Part shown: positions 26,017-35,144 of the stretch, piece by piece
Layout: each line of letters starts with the position of its first letter
How positions within the stretch are numbered: position 1 is the stretch's first letter
DNA from: an uncultured Rhodospirillales bacterium
GTDB taxonomy: Bacteria > Pseudomonadota > Alphaproteobacteria > Acetobacterales > Acetobacteraceae
Assembly (NCBI GenBank): GCA_903823665.1
Contig: CAIJTR010000102.1
Location: forward strand, 19,884 to 83,883
Reading direction: 5' to 3'
Length of the DNA stretch: 64,000 nucleotides
The notes under the pieces: generated by a model
Told to the model about the DNA's origin: nothing
Databases searched by the model: none
What the model saw: only the letters and a program-made list of their open reading frames with translations
Position numbers and translations under genes: made by a program

Positions 26017-26780
26017 CAGTCGGCTGTCCAGCCGCCGTCTACCACCAGTGAGCTGCCGGTCATGAGGGCGGAGGCGTCACTGGCGAGGAAAACGATGGGG
26101 CCCATGAGGTCGGTCACCTGACCGAGCCTGCCGAGTTTGATTTTGCTCAGCACCCAGGCCAGGAACTCCTTGTTCTCGAAATATGGCTTCGTCAACGTGG
26201 TTTCGATGAAGGTCGGGCAGATGGTGTTGACGCGAATGCCGGCGGGGCCGAGGTCGAGCGCCATGGCGCGGGTGAAGCCCTCCATCGCCCATTTGCTGGC
26301 GCAGTAGAGCGTCCGGCCGGGGCCACCGACGAGGCCCATCTGCGAGGAGATGTTGATGATCGAGCCGGGCTTTTTCGCAGCCAACAGCCGCTTGGCCACG
26401 CATTGCGCGGCGAAATAGGCGGCGCGAATGTTGAGGTCCATCACCGCGTCGAAATCATCCTCGGTGACGTCGGCCAGTGGCTTGGGCCGGTTGGTGCCGG
26501 CGTTGTTGACGAAGATGTCGAACGGCTCTGCGGCATCGATGGCCGCTTTCAGGGCGGCGGTGTCAGTGACGTCGAGCACCAGCGCCTCGGCCACGCCGCC
26601 ACGGGCGCGCAGGGCGGCCACGGCTTCGTCTAGTTCCGCGCCGTTGCGGGCGCAGATGGTGACGGCGGCCCCGAATTCCGACAATACCGCGGCGGCGGCA
26701 AGGCCGATGCCTCGCCCACCGCCGGTGATCAGCGCGCGCTTGCCGTCCAGCCGGAAAGTCGGGGTAAGTGGCAGGCTCAT
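26016..26780 (-). CDS. Short-chain dehydrogenase/reductase
   Basis: A 254-residue SDR oxidoreductase with the classical order: TGGGRGIG cofactor motif near the start, NNAG, catalytic Ser within INISSQMG, and YCASK (Tyr/Lys). It ends in [16 protein letters not shown] 26780 gives the normal N-terminus and overlaps the stop of the HisD-family gene by four bases. With that gene it probably oxidises a secondary alcohol in the same pathway; the substrate cannot be read. Confidence 0.9.
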   Translation of the reverse strand: MSLPLTPTFRLDGKRALITGGGRGIGLAAAAVLSEFGAAVTICARNGAELDEAVAALRARGGVAEALVLDVTDTAALKAAIDAAEPFDIFVNNAGTNRPKPLADVTEDDFDAVMDLNIRAAYFAAQCVAKRLLAAKKPGSIINISSQMGLVGGPGRTLYCASKWAMEGFTRAMALDLGPAGIRVNTICPTFIETTLTKPYFENKEFLAWVLSKIKLGRLGQVTDLMGPIVFLASDASALMTGSSLVVDGGWTAD

Positions 26781-28084
26781 TCGGCGGCGGCTCCATACGG
26801 GATGTTGCGACCACCATAGCGGCGCACGCGCAGATTGGCCTGTTCGGCGTGACCGACGAAGCCTTCGAGCATGCACAGGCGCGAGCAGTATTCGCCGATC
26901 ATGGCGGAGGCTTCGTCGGTCAGCACCCGCTGATAGGTCACGGTTTTGAGGAACTTGCCGACCCAGAGCCCGCCGGTGTAGCGCGCCGCCTTCATGGTGG
27001 GCAGCGTGTGGTTGGTGCCGATCACCTTGTCGCCGTACGAGACGTTGGTGCGTGGGCCCAGGAACAACGCGCCGTAATTGGTCATGTGCTTGAGGAAGTA
27101 ATCCGGGTCGCGCGTCATCACCTGCACATGCTCGGAGGCGATGCGGTCGGCCTCACGCACCATTTCCTCGTCATCGGCGCAGACGATCACTTCGCCGTAA
27201 TCCTCCCACGCTTTGGCGGCGACGGCGGCGGTGGGGAGGATTTTGAGCAGGCGCTCGATCTCGGCCATCGTCTCACGGGCGAGCTTTTCGCTGGTGGTGA
27301 GCAGGATGGCCGGCGAGTTGGTGCCGTGCTCGGCCTGGCCCAGCAGGTCGGTGGCGCACATTTCGCCATCGACGGTCTCGTCGGCGATGACGAGGGTTTC
27401 GGTGGGGCCGGCGAACAAATCAATGCCGACGCGGCCGTAAAGCTGGCGCTTGGCTTCGGCCACGAAGGCGTTGCCGGGGCCGACCAGCATGTCCACCGGC
27501 TGCATCGACGCAGTGCCGATGGCCATGGCTCCCACCGCCTGAATGCCGCCGAGGCACCAGATTTCGTCGGCACCGGCGAGGTATTGCGCGGCCACGATGG
27601 CGGGGGCGGGTTTGCCGTGGAAGGGCGGCGCGCAAGTGATGATGCGCGGCACGCCCGCCACTTTCGCGGTGATCACGGACATATGCGCCGAGGCGAGCAG
27701 CGGGTATTTGCCGCCGGGGACGTAGCAGCCGACTGCGTTGACCGGGATGTTCTTGTGGCCGAGCACGATGCCCGGCAGCGTTTCAACCTCGATATCGACC
27801 ATCGAGGCGCGCTGGGCCTGGGCGAAGTTGCGCACCTGCTCCTGCGCGAACTTTATGTCCTCGATGTCGCGGGCGGAGAGCTCGGCCATGCAGGCTTTGA
27901 TCTCCGCATCCGTCAGGCGGTAATCGGCGCGGTCCCAGTTGTCGAACTTGATCGACAGCTCGCGCACGGCGGCGTCTCCGCGCGCTTCGATATCGGCGAG
28001 GATGGTTTCGACGGTTGCGCGGATCTTCGCCTGATCCTCGGCGCGCAGGGCGGCGTTGCGGCTGGTTTTGAGATGCGTGGCCAT
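26777..28084 (-). CDS. HisD-family dehydrogenase, HpsN-like
   Basis: A 435-residue member of the histidinol dehydrogenase family. The cofactor and substrate regions [18 protein letters not shown] and [15 protein letters not shown] are plain, as are [11 protein letters not shown] and [10 protein letters not shown]. It is not in a his operon; the SDR, TetR and cyclase context suggests a catabolic NAD-dependent alcohol-to-acid dehydrogenase. The sequence recalls sulfopropanediol 3-dehydrogenase (HpsN), and a TauE-type sulfite exporter lies 2 kb away, but no sulfo-lyase is visible. Family is certain; the specific substrate is inference. Confidence 0.85.
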   Translation of the reverse strand: MATHLKTSRNAALRAEDQAKIRATVETILADIEARGDAAVRELSIKFDNWDRADYRLTDAEIKACMAELSARDIEDIKFAQEQVRNFAQAQRASMVDIEVETLPGIVLGHKNIPVNAVGCYVPGGKYPLLASAHMSVITAKVAGVPRIITCAPPFHGKPAPAIVAAQYLAGADEIWCLGGIQAVGAMAIGTASMQPVDMLVGPGNAFVAEAKRQLYGRVGIDLFAGPTETLVIADETVDGEMCATDLLGQAEHGTNSPAILLTTSEKLARETMAEIERLLKILPTAAVAAKAWEDYGEVIVCADDEEMVREADRIASEHVQVMTRDPDYFLKHMTNYGALFLGPRTNVSYGDKVIGTNHTLPTMKAARYTGGLWVGKFLKTVTYQRVLTDEASAMIGEYCSRLCMLEGFVGHAEQANLRVRRYGGRNIPYGAAAE

Positions 28085-28132
28085 GGTGATGCCTTCCTAC
28101 GTCATTGGGGCGAAAAACGAACCGTCCCGCGC

Positions 28133-28234
28133 CGTCATTGCGAGGCGCGCGTGCGCCGTGGCAATCCAGGGGTCGCAAGACGCGCCTCGGTACTCCTGGA
28201 TTGCCACGGCCCCAAGCGGGGCCTCGCAATGACG
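28133..28234. repeat. Palindromic intergenic repeat, copy 1
   Basis: CGTCATTGCGAGGC at the left end is perfectly repeated in inverse at the right end (ending 28234). A second inner pair is CGTGGCAATCCAG / CTGGATTGCCACG. The whole 102-bp unit could fold into one long imperfect hairpin. It lies between two minus-strand genes. A second copy of the same design is at 48283-48376. This resembles the dispersed palindromic elements of alphaproteobacteria. Confidence 0.85.
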
Positions 28235-28261
28235 ATGTGAGTGGATTACGGACATTCGTGC

Positions 28262-29212
28262 CTACTTGATTGCCTGGGGATTGATCGGCGAGCCGGCACC
28301 GCCTGGCAGATGCAGCGGGGGCGCGTTGAAGAAGAACTCGTAGACGCCGTCAGCCGCGCAATCCTCGGCAAGTTCCTTCACGTAGAAGATCTCACCCATC
28401 GACAGCCCCATGGCCGGGATGACGATCCAATGCCAGGGCTGGTTGGCCTCGGTCGTCTCGTTTGGACGAACCTCGCAGCCCCAGGTGTCGAGGCAGATGG
28501 CGGCGAGGTTTTTCTCGTGAATCCAGTAGCAGGTCTCAAACGCGAGGCCGGGGGCGTTGCCGCCTGCGTAGCCGGACCAGTCCTTCTGGGCGAGGCAGCG
28601 CTCCTGCTGGCCGGTGCGAACGATGACGAAATCGGCGCGCCCGATGGTCACACCCTGGGCTGCGGCGCAGGCGTCGAGGTCGGCGTTGGTGATGGCGGTG
28701 CCGTCTTCCAGCCAGGGCACGTTCTTCCAGCGGGCGATATCAAGCAGCACGCCACGGCCGGCCATTTTGTCACGCACATGCTCGATGCCGAGTTTCTTGG
28801 CCCCGCGTGCATCGACGTCCGTGGCCGGAAAGCCGTTGTACATCTTGTCATCGAGGAAGATGTGGCAGAGCGCATCCCATTGGGTGGAGGCCTGGCAGGG
28901 CATGTTGATGGCATCATCGGCGTAGCGCAGATAGGGGAACGGCACGTCCTGCTTGCCCGCTGCGGCATCGGTCCCGGTGGCGAGCATGGTGTGGATCGGG
29001 TTCCAGCGGCCGCCGAACAGGCCAGACTGGATCGGCTCCTTCAGCGACAGGCCGAGGGCGAACACCTTACCCTTCTTCACCAGACCTGCGGCTTTGACGA
29101 TGTCCTCGGGGGTGATGTGGTTGAGGGTGCCGATCTGGTCATCCTTGCCCCAGCGGCCCCAATTGGACAGCTTGCGCGCCGCCTCATCAATGGCGTTACG
29201 GTCGACTTTCAT
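28262..29212 (-). CDS. Cyclase family protein (kynurenine formamidase-like)
   Basis: A 316-residue metal-dependent hydrolase of the PF04199 cyclase family. The metal motif, HxGTHxDxPxH in kynurenine formamidase, appears here as TQWDALCHIF around residue 110, a variant without the first histidines. These enzymes open amides or lactones; the longer bacterial forms have no assigned substrate. The repeat element separates it from the HisD-family gene, so it may be its own transcript, although the direction is the same. Confidence 0.78.
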   Translation of the reverse strand: MKVDRNAIDEAARKLSNWGRWGKDDQIGTLNHITPEDIVKAAGLVKKGKVFALGLSLKEPIQSGLFGGRWNPIHTMLATGTDAAAGKQDVPFPYLRYADDAINMPCQASTQWDALCHIFLDDKMYNGFPATDVDARGAKKLGIEHVRDKMAGRGVLLDIARWKNVPWLEDGTAITNADLDACAAAQGVTIGRADFVIVRTGQQERCLAQKDWSGYAGGNAPGLAFETCYWIHEKNLAAICLDTWGCEVRPNETTEANQPWHWIVIPAMGLSMGEIFYVKELAEDCAADGVYEFFFNAPPLHLPGGAGSPINPQAIK

Positions 29213-29296
29213 GGCGCATCCCCGGCTATTTATCGTTAGATAAATCTTACCCGGATGCCCGCCAATGACAAGGGCAGCGCACTTGCTCGACCAGCG

Positions 29297-30070
29297 CTAT
29301 TCCTCAAACAGGCGGCTGACGAGGCTGCCGGCCACACCTGCCGCGGCGAGGCCACCGAGGCTGGTGCCGTCGCTTTGCTTCTCACCGCCCGGCAGGTATG
29401 GCCCGAGCACGTGGGCCAGATTGGGCAGCGTCAGCGTTTGCAGCCAGACATTGCCTGGACCGGTGAGGCGGATGAGGAAAATGCCGTCTCCACCAAAGAT
29501 TTTGTTGCGAATGCCGGGGATGGTGGTGATCTCGTGGCGCATGTTGGCGTCGAACATGCCGAGATGGCCGGGGTGGACGTCGATCACCTGGCCCGGGGCG
29601 AGCGTGACCGGCACGATCTCACCGCCGAGTTCGAACCAGGCCGTGCCTTGGCCGCTGACCTTTTGCATGACGAAGCCGTTGCCGCCGAACAAACCGACGC
29701 CGAGGCTTTGGGTGAAGCCGGTGCCGAGGGTCACGCCGTCGGTGCAGCACAGAAAGCCGTGCTTGTGGACCAGATATTCCATGCCCGGCGCAATTTGATG
29801 CTCGAAGATGTGGCCGGGGATTTTGGCGCAGAAGGCCACGACACCCATTTGGAAGTCGGTGCTGTATTCGGTCATGAAGAAGCCACCACCGGACAGTGCG
29901 CGGCCGATGGCACCGAAGATGCCGGTGGAGCCCGCAGCCGAGGTGATGGTGCGAAGCTGAATGTTGCCGGATTTCCAGGACAGCTCGCCGGTTTCGGCCA
30001 GCAGGCGCTCACCGGGGGCGAGCTGGATTTCAAGCACGGGCATGGTGGAACCGGTGATGCTGGCACGCAT
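29297..30070 (-). CDS. AIM24 / TIGR00266 family protein
   Basis: A 257-residue all-beta protein of the AIM24 (TIGR00266) family, whose function in bacteria is unknown. Glycine-rich loops are typical (FGAIGRALSGGGFFMTEY, GLFGGNGFVMQKVSG), ending in LGPYLPGG and a small Gly/Ala-rich C-terminus. ATG 30070 fits. It probably forms a trimeric barrel in the cytoplasm. It follows the TauE gene in the same direction at 71 bp. Confidence 0.85.
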   Translation of the reverse strand: MRASITGSTMPVLEIQLAPGERLLAETGELSWKSGNIQLRTITSAAGSTGIFGAIGRALSGGGFFMTEYSTDFQMGVVAFCAKIPGHIFEHQIAPGMEYLVHKHGFLCCTDGVTLGTGFTQSLGVGLFGGNGFVMQKVSGQGTAWFELGGEIVPVTLAPGQVIDVHPGHLGMFDANMRHEITTIPGIRNKIFGGDGIFLIRLTGPGNVWLQTLTLPNLAHVLGPYLPGGEKQSDGTSLGGLAAAGVAGSLVSRLFEE

Positions 30071-30141
30071 GACACTCTCCGTGACTGGATGTTGTGGCGA
30101 AGAGCCTGCCTTCAGCGCGGTTTCGTTTCAAGCATGACGAT

Positions 30142-30885
30142 TTACGCGCGCAGGAACATCAGCACCGTGAGGGCCAGCCCGACAACAACGACGAAACCGC
30201 GCAGCAGTTTTTCCGGCACGCGCTTGAGCAGCCAGGCTCCGGCGAGCCCGCCGATGATGGCAGATACGCAGAGGATGGCGGCCTGCAGCCAGGCAACGCC
30301 GGGTGCGAACAGGAACACCAGCACGGCAGAGGCATTCATGGCGGCGGCCAGCGCGTTCTTGGTGGCCCCGGCGGTGCGGATCGAAAGCCCGGCCATGGTC
30401 AGCACGGCGAGCATCAGAAAGCCGATGCCACCGCCGAAATAGCCGCCGTAGATGGCGATGCCGAGTTGGACCAGCCCGACCACGCGCACCGGCAGCGCCC
30501 GTGCGGTGTCGTTTGGCTTGCGCAGGAAACTGCCCCAGAAGAACACGCACGTAGCGAACAGCACGAGATAGGGCACCATCGCCGCGAACAGCGACGACGG
30601 CGTTGCCAGCAACAGCAACGCGCCCACCACGCCGCCGCCGAGGCTGATCGCCGCCAACCCGCCAAACCCGATCCGGCCCACGCCGCCCACCAGCGCGCGA
30701 CTGGCAATGCCGCTCGTCACCTGGCCGGGGAATAGCGCGATGGTGGAGGTGATGTTGGCCACACGCGGATCAAGCCCGGTCAGCACGAGGGCCGCCAGCG
30801 TGATGAACGACCCACCACCGGCGAGAGCGTTCATGGCACCAGCGAGCACACCTGCCGCGAACAGAACCGCTAAAGAAGCGGACAC
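30142..30885 (-). CDS. TauE/SafE-family anion exporter
   Basis: A 247-residue polytopic membrane protein with about eight hydrophobic segments. The N-terminal NALAGGGSFITLAALVLTG and the central GGYFGGGIGFLMLAVLTM are the two pseudo-repeats of the TauE/SafE family, which export sulfite, sulfoacetate or other small anions. The gene lies three bases after the NIPSNAP gene and belongs to that transcript. If the HisD-family gene handles a sulfonate, this could discharge sulfite; otherwise the substrate is open. Confidence 0.88.
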   Translation of the reverse strand: MSASLAVLFAAGVLAGAMNALAGGGSFITLAALVLTGLDPRVANITSTIALFPGQVTSGIASRALVGGVGRIGFGGLAAISLGGGVVGALLLLATPSSLFAAMVPYLVLFATCVFFWGSFLRKPNDTARALPVRVVGLVQLGIAIYGGYFGGGIGFLMLAVLTMAGLSIRTAGATKNALAAAMNASAVLVFLFAPGVAWLQAAILCVSAIIGGLAGAWLLKRVPEKLLRGFVVVVGLALTVLMFLRA

Positions 30886-30888
30886 TCG

Positions 30889-31209
30889 CTATTGCTGCGG
30901 CGAGAAAGACGTCGGCGAGAGGAACATGTTTTCCTGCTTCACCAGCAGTCCGGCTTCGGCGGTCAGGCGCTGGAATTCCTTCCAGGCCGGGTCTTGCGCC
31001 ATCGCGGCGCGGCGCTGCTCCCGGTCGGCCTGGCTTTCGTAGCGCCACATATGCACCACCGTGTTCAGCGTGCCCTCGATTGTGGTGTACCAGCCAAGGC
31101 AGGTGCCGAGATATTTCTGCTGCAGCGGCCAGCCATGCTCCTGATACAGCTTCACGTAGGCCGCGAGATGGCCGGGACGGACGGTATAGGTGCGCATATC
31201 GACGATCAT
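30889..31209 (-). CDS. NIPSNAP family protein
   Basis: A 106-residue ferredoxin-like alpha/beta-barrel dimer protein of the NIPSNAP family, beginning MIVDMRTYTVRPGHLAAY with a WRYES core. Function in bacteria is not defined; members often sit in catabolic clusters, as here. Close spacing to the TauE gene (3 bp) suggests coupled translation. Confidence 0.87.
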   Translation of the reverse strand: MIVDMRTYTVRPGHLAAYVKLYQEHGWPLQQKYLGTCLGWYTTIEGTLNTVVHMWRYESQADREQRRAAMAQDPAWKEFQRLTAEAGLLVKQENMFLSPTSFSPQQ

Positions 31210-31228
31210 GGCGGCGTTTCCTTGTTGA

Positions 31229-31504
31229 TTAACGAAGCGGCTTTTCGACGCCGCCTTGCGGCTTGCCGTTGCGGGTGCTGAGGCATTGGGAGATCAGCCG
31301 CTTGCGATAGGCGAAATATTGCGAGCTATAATCCTCAGCAGCCTGACTGTTGTAGTTGTTGCGCGCGAAATTCTTCAGCCGTGGATCGACATCCGCTGCG
31401 TCCTCACAGCCACGTTCGACTGAGCCAGGCGGTGATGGTGGTGGGCCGTAGCTCTGACAGCCGGTCAGCACCAAAAGGCCCAGCAGCATGAGGCGGGCGT
31501 TCAT
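31229..31504 (-). CDS. Small lipoprotein of unknown function
   Basis: A 91-residue protein with a signal peptide and lipobox LVLTGC (lipidated Cys at residue 16). The mature part is short and polar, with RNNYNSQAAEDYSSQYFAYRKR in the middle and two further cysteines that may pair. No family is recognised. Its start overlaps the nudC stop by four bases. Confidence 0.75.
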   Translation of the reverse strand: MNARLMLLGLLVLTGCQSYGPPPSPPGSVERGCEDAADVDPRLKNFARNNYNSQAAEDYSSQYFAYRKRLISQCLSTRNGKPQGGVEKPLR

Positions 31505-32484
31505 TCCGCGTCCATCCAGTCTTCGATCAGCCGACGGGCGATGCTGTCGGCACGCGGCAGGCTGATGCCCACGGTGTCAGGCGCGCGGAGTTGGGCGCGG
31601 GTGAACCAGCGGGCGTCCTCGATCTCGTTGGGGTCGATGGTGATCTCGTCACTCAAGGCCTCGGCGTGGAAGCCCAGCATGATCGAACTGGGGAACGGCC
31701 AGGGCTGGCTGGAGTGGTAGAACACGCGGCCCACTTTTATGCCCGATTCCTCGAATACCTCGCGCGCCACGGCTTCCTCCAGGCTTTCGCCCGGCTCCAC
31801 GAAGCCCGCGAGGGTGGAATACATGTTGGAGTTGGGAAAGCGGGTGGAGTGGCCCAGCAACGCCTTGTCGCCGTTGGTGACGAGCATGATCACCGCCGGA
31901 TCGGTGCGTGGGAAATGCTGGGTGTTGCAGACCGTGCAGGCCATGGCGTTGCCGGCACTGCGCGGGTTGCAGGCCCCGCCGCACACGCCACAGAAACGGT
32001 GCCGGTTGCGCCAGTGCATCAGCCCGCGCGCGTGCGCCAGGATTGCCGCGTCGTCACGCTGCAACAATCCGGCGGTGGCACGGATATCGGTCAGGGTGCC
32101 GAGGCTTTCTGGCAGCAATGGCAGCGGGTCTTCGATGGTCGAGATGTCATAGGCGAACACCGGCCTGCCATTATGCGTTCCGAGCAACGCCCAGTCATGC
32201 CCTTCACGGGAGGCTTCGGCCTCGGCCTTGGAAATGAACACCGCTTCGGGCTTCCCCTCCGCCACGTTGCGCATCAGGCTGCGGGCGCGCCAGACCGGGA
32301 CGAACAGCGCATCGTCACCGGCCAGGGCAGAGAGGACGAAAGCCTCGTCGTCGCGCTGGTTCGACACGCGGTCGAGCGGGCTGCCGGTGTAAGCGTTGGC
32401 GCGGCTGGGGGGAATCGGGCGCACGATCTGTCCTGCGATGGAGTGGCCGGGAAACTGCCATGTGCGGTCGCTTCCGGCAACCAA
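31501..32484 (-). CDS. nudC: NAD+ diphosphatase (NudC)
   Basis: Nudix hydrolase of 327 residues that cuts NAD(H) to NMN(H) and AMP and removes NAD caps from RNA. A zinc ribbon with two CxxC pairs (CGVC, CTVC) lies before the Nudix box, seen as GX5EX7REVXEESG around residue 235. The NudC-specific SQPWPFP follows it. The first codon is TTG at 32484, so the precise start is uncertain. The lipoprotein gene overlaps the stop by four bases. Confidence 0.93.
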   Translation of the reverse strand: MVAGSDRTWQFPGHSIAGQIVRPIPPSRANAYTGSPLDRVSNQRDDEAFVLSALAGDDALFVPVWRARSLMRNVAEGKPEAVFISKAEAEASREGHDWALLGTHNGRPVFAYDISTIEDPLPLLPESLGTLTDIRATAGLLQRDDAAILAHARGLMHWRNRHRFCGVCGGACNPRSAGNAMACTVCNTQHFPRTDPAVIMLVTNGDKALLGHSTRFPNSNMYSTLAGFVEPGESLEEAVAREVFEESGIKVGRVFYHSSQPWPFPSSIMLGFHAEALSDEITIDPNEIEDARWFTRAQLRAPDTVGISLPRADSIARRLIEDWMDAE

Positions 32485-32499
32485 GCCGGGAAGTGACGC

Positions 32500-32979
32500 C
32501 TAGAGCGGAACCCCGGCCAAATTGCGGCTGGTGCGGATGGTTTGCAGCGTCTGCACCCGGCTGACGTGGACGGCACCGGTGAGCAGCTGGGTCAGCTGGT
32601 TTTCGTGCGCGGTGTCACGCGCCACCAGCCGGAGCAGGAAATCTCCGCCACCCCGGATCATGTGGCACTCGCGCACCTCTGGCCAACTGGCGGCCATGGC
32701 CTCGAAGGCTGCGAGCACCTCGGCCTTCTGGCTTTCGAGGCCGACAATGGCGAAGAACACAATCTCCCAGCCGAGCTTTTGCGGGTCGCTGTCGGCGTGA
32801 TAGCCGCGAATGATGCCGGCCTCCTCAAGCCGTCGCACACGGCGCAGGCAGGGCGGGGCTGAGATGCCGGCCCGCTTGGCAAGCTCCACATTGGTCATGC
32901 GCCCGTCATCCTGCAGCTCCGCGAGGATACGACGGTCGATGGAATCGAGCAAAGCTGGCTCGTCGGGGATGGTTTTCAT
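32500..32979 (-). CDS. Lrp/AsnC-family regulator
   Basis: A 159-residue regulator: N-terminal helix-turn-helix (LDSIDRRILAELQDDGRMTN, then LAKRAGISAPPCLRRVRRLE) and a C-terminal RAM ligand-binding domain. It ends 15 bp before nudC in the same direction. It is divergent from trxB across about 200 bp, so it may control that gene or itself. Confidence 0.9.
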   Translation of the reverse strand: MKTIPDEPALLDSIDRRILAELQDDGRMTNVELAKRAGISAPPCLRRVRRLEEAGIIRGYHADSDPQKLGWEIVFFAIVGLESQKAEVLAAFEAMAASWPEVRECHMIRGGGDFLLRLVARDTAHENQLTQLLTGAVHVSRVQTLQTIRTSRNLAGVPL

Positions 32980-33178
32980 AAACTGGGTCGTCTACCCCTG
33001 TGGTCAGGTTCGCCCTTGGTAAAAATCGGCGGGCGGATCCTGGCGCGTTGCTGTGCTGTCGTTTCCCGCGAAATATTATTCCACGCGTGCCGCACCGCAA
33101 GGCCTGATTGCATCTTACAGCTTGTTCCGGCTGCACAAATACCGATATCCGTGGATCGCCCACGTGAAAGCCATCGCC

Positions 33179-34147
33179 ATGCCGACCACAACCCACACTG
33201 CCCCTGTTATGATCATTGGTGCCGGCCCCGCCGGATACACGGCTGCCATCTACGCCGCCCGCGCCGGATTGAACCCGATGCTGGTGGCCGGATTGCAGCC
33301 GGGCGGTCAGTTGATGATCACCACCGATGTTGAGAATTACCCGGGCTTTGCCAATGTGATCCAGGGCCCATGGCTGATGGAGCAGATGCAGGCGCAGGCC
33401 GAGCACGTGGGCACCCGGATCATCTACGACATCATCACCGAGGTCGATTTCAAGAGCCGGCCGTTCAAGGCGGTCGGCGATTCCGGCGATTTGTATGAGG
33501 CGCAGAGTGTGATCATCGCCACCGGCGCGCAGGCGCGCTGGCTGGGCCTTGAGTCGGAACAGCGTCTGCAAGGCTCCGGCGTGTCGGCGTGTGCCACCTG
33601 CGACGGTTTCTTTTTCCGCGGCAAACACGTGGCTGTGATCGGCGGCGGCAACACGGCGGTGGAGGAGGCGCTTTACCTCACCAACCACGCCGTGTCGGTG
33701 ACGTTGATTCACAGGCGCGATACGTTGCGGGCTGAGAGGATTTTGCAGGAGCGACTGTTCAACCACCCCAAGGTGAAGCTGGTCTGGAACAGCGTGGTGG
33801 AAGAAATCCTCGCGGAATCAGGGCCTACGGTGGATGGTGTGCGCCTGCGCGACACTGTGACGGGTGCCGTCTCGACGCTTGCGGTGCAGGGTGTGTTTGT
33901 GGCGATTGGGCATACGCCGACGACGGCGGTTTTCAAAGGCCACGTGGCGCTGGACAGCGATGGCTACATCGAAACGGCCCTCGGATCGACCCGCACGTCG
34001 GTTCCAGGGGTGTTCGCCGCCGGTGATGTACAAGATAAAGTGTGGCGACAGGCGGTTACGGCCGCTGGAACAGGTTGCATGGCGGCGCTGGAAGCAGAAA
34101 AGTGGTGCGCGGAACACGCGCACGATTCGGCGATGGCTGCGGAATAA
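33179..34147 (+). CDS. trxB: Thioredoxin reductase
   Basis: Flavoenzyme of 322 residues that reduces thioredoxin with NADPH. FAD motif GAGPAGYTAAIYAARAG at the N-terminus, redox pair CATC in ACATCDGFFF near residue 140, NADPH motif GGGNTAVEEALYL, and the C-terminal FAD motif VFAAGDVQD. ATG 33179 was chosen from the family start; the frame is open for 42 codons before it. The LysR gene follows at 44 bp, as in several related genomes. Confidence 0.96.
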   Translation: MPTTTHTAPVMIIGAGPAGYTAAIYAARAGLNPMLVAGLQPGGQLMITTDVENYPGFANVIQGPWLMEQMQAQAEHVGTRIIYDIITEVDFKSRPFKAVGDSGDLYEAQSVIIATGAQARWLGLESEQRLQGSGVSACATCDGFFFRGKHVAVIGGGNTAVEEALYLTNHAVSVTLIHRRDTLRAERILQERLFNHPKVKLVWNSVVEEILAESGPTVDGVRLRDTVTGAVSTLAVQGVFVAIGHTPTTAVFKGHVALDSDGYIETALGSTRTSVPGVFAAGDVQDKVWRQAVTAAGTGCMAALEAEKWCAEHAHDSAMAAE

Positions 34148-34191
34148 ACCGCGCCTGGAATGTTGCGGGTGGTTGAAGGGGATTTCGAGCG

Positions 34192-35073
34192 ATGGATTGG
34201 GACAAGCTGCGGGTTTTTCATGCCGTCGCGGAGGCCGGCAGCTTCACTCACGCCGGTGACACGCTGAACCTCAGCCAGTCGGCCGTCTCCCGGCAGATTT
34301 CGGCGCTGGAGGAGGCGCTGCAGGTGCCGCTGTTCCATCGCCATGCGCGCGGGCTGATTCTGACCGAGCAGGGTGAGAGCCTGAACCGCACCGTGCGCGA
34401 AGTGTTCGCCAAGCTCGCCATGACCGAGGCGCTGCTGACCGAGAGCAAGGAAAAGCCGGCCGGTCGCCTGAAGGTGACGACCACGGTGGGCTTTGGTGCC
34501 TCCTGGCTCGCCCCGCGCTTGCAGGCGTTCCTTGATGCTTATCCTGAAGTGTCGATGACATTGTTGCTCGATGATGCCGATCTCGACCTTGCCATGCGTG
34601 AGGCCGACGTGGCCATTCGTATGCATCCGCCGAAGCAGCCGGACCTCGTGCAGCGGCATTTGCTGGCGATTGACTGGCATGTGATGGCGTCGCCGGACTA
34701 CCTCAAGAAGCACGGCACGCCGCAGCGGGCTGAGGAACTCGACAGCCACAAGATCATTCTGTTCGGCAATTATCGTCCGCCGGTGCCGGATGTGGATTGG
34801 CTGGCTGAGGCCGGGCGTCGTCCGGGCAGCCCGCGCAAGCCGCTGCTCGAAGTGAACTCGCTGCAGGCGATGACGGAGGCTGTTCGTTCCGGCCTGGGGA
34901 TTGCGGCACTGCCCGAATACATGGCCAACGAGGCCAACGGGATGGTGCGGATTCTGCCGGATCTGAAGGCCCCGAAGGTGGACGTGTTCTTCGTCTATCC
35001 AGAGGAACTTCGGAACAGCAAGCGCGTGGCGGTGTTCCGCGACTTCCTGCTGGCAAGGCTGGCTCAGCGGTAA
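34192..35073 (+). CDS. LysR-family regulator
   Basis: A 293-residue LysR regulator with an N-terminal helix-turn-helix (DWDKLRVFHAVAEAGSFTHA, NLSQSAVSRQISALEEALQ) and a periplasmic-binding-like effector domain. It lies 44 bp downstream of trxB with a GAAGGGG ribosome site, so it is probably co-transcribed. Its targets are not evident; no divergent partner gene is present. Confidence 0.92.
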   Translation: MDWDKLRVFHAVAEAGSFTHAGDTLNLSQSAVSRQISALEEALQVPLFHRHARGLILTEQGESLNRTVREVFAKLAMTEALLTESKEKPAGRLKVTTTVGFGASWLAPRLQAFLDAYPEVSMTLLLDDADLDLAMREADVAIRMHPPKQPDLVQRHLLAIDWHVMASPDYLKKHGTPQRAEELDSHKIILFGNYRPPVPDVDWLAEAGRRPGSPRKPLLEVNSLQAMTEAVRSGLGIAALPEYMANEANGMVRILPDLKAPKVDVFFVYPEELRNSKRVAVFRDFLLARLAQR

Positions 35074-35144
35074 GCGCTTGCGACGTGGGGTGGGCCGCGT
35101 GTCCGCATGCGTGACAAGCCGTTGACTGCGACCAGCGCCTCATC

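Noticed and set aside
26768..28240. 490-codon plus-strand open frame
   Set aside because: Antisense to the HisD-family gene; no family features.
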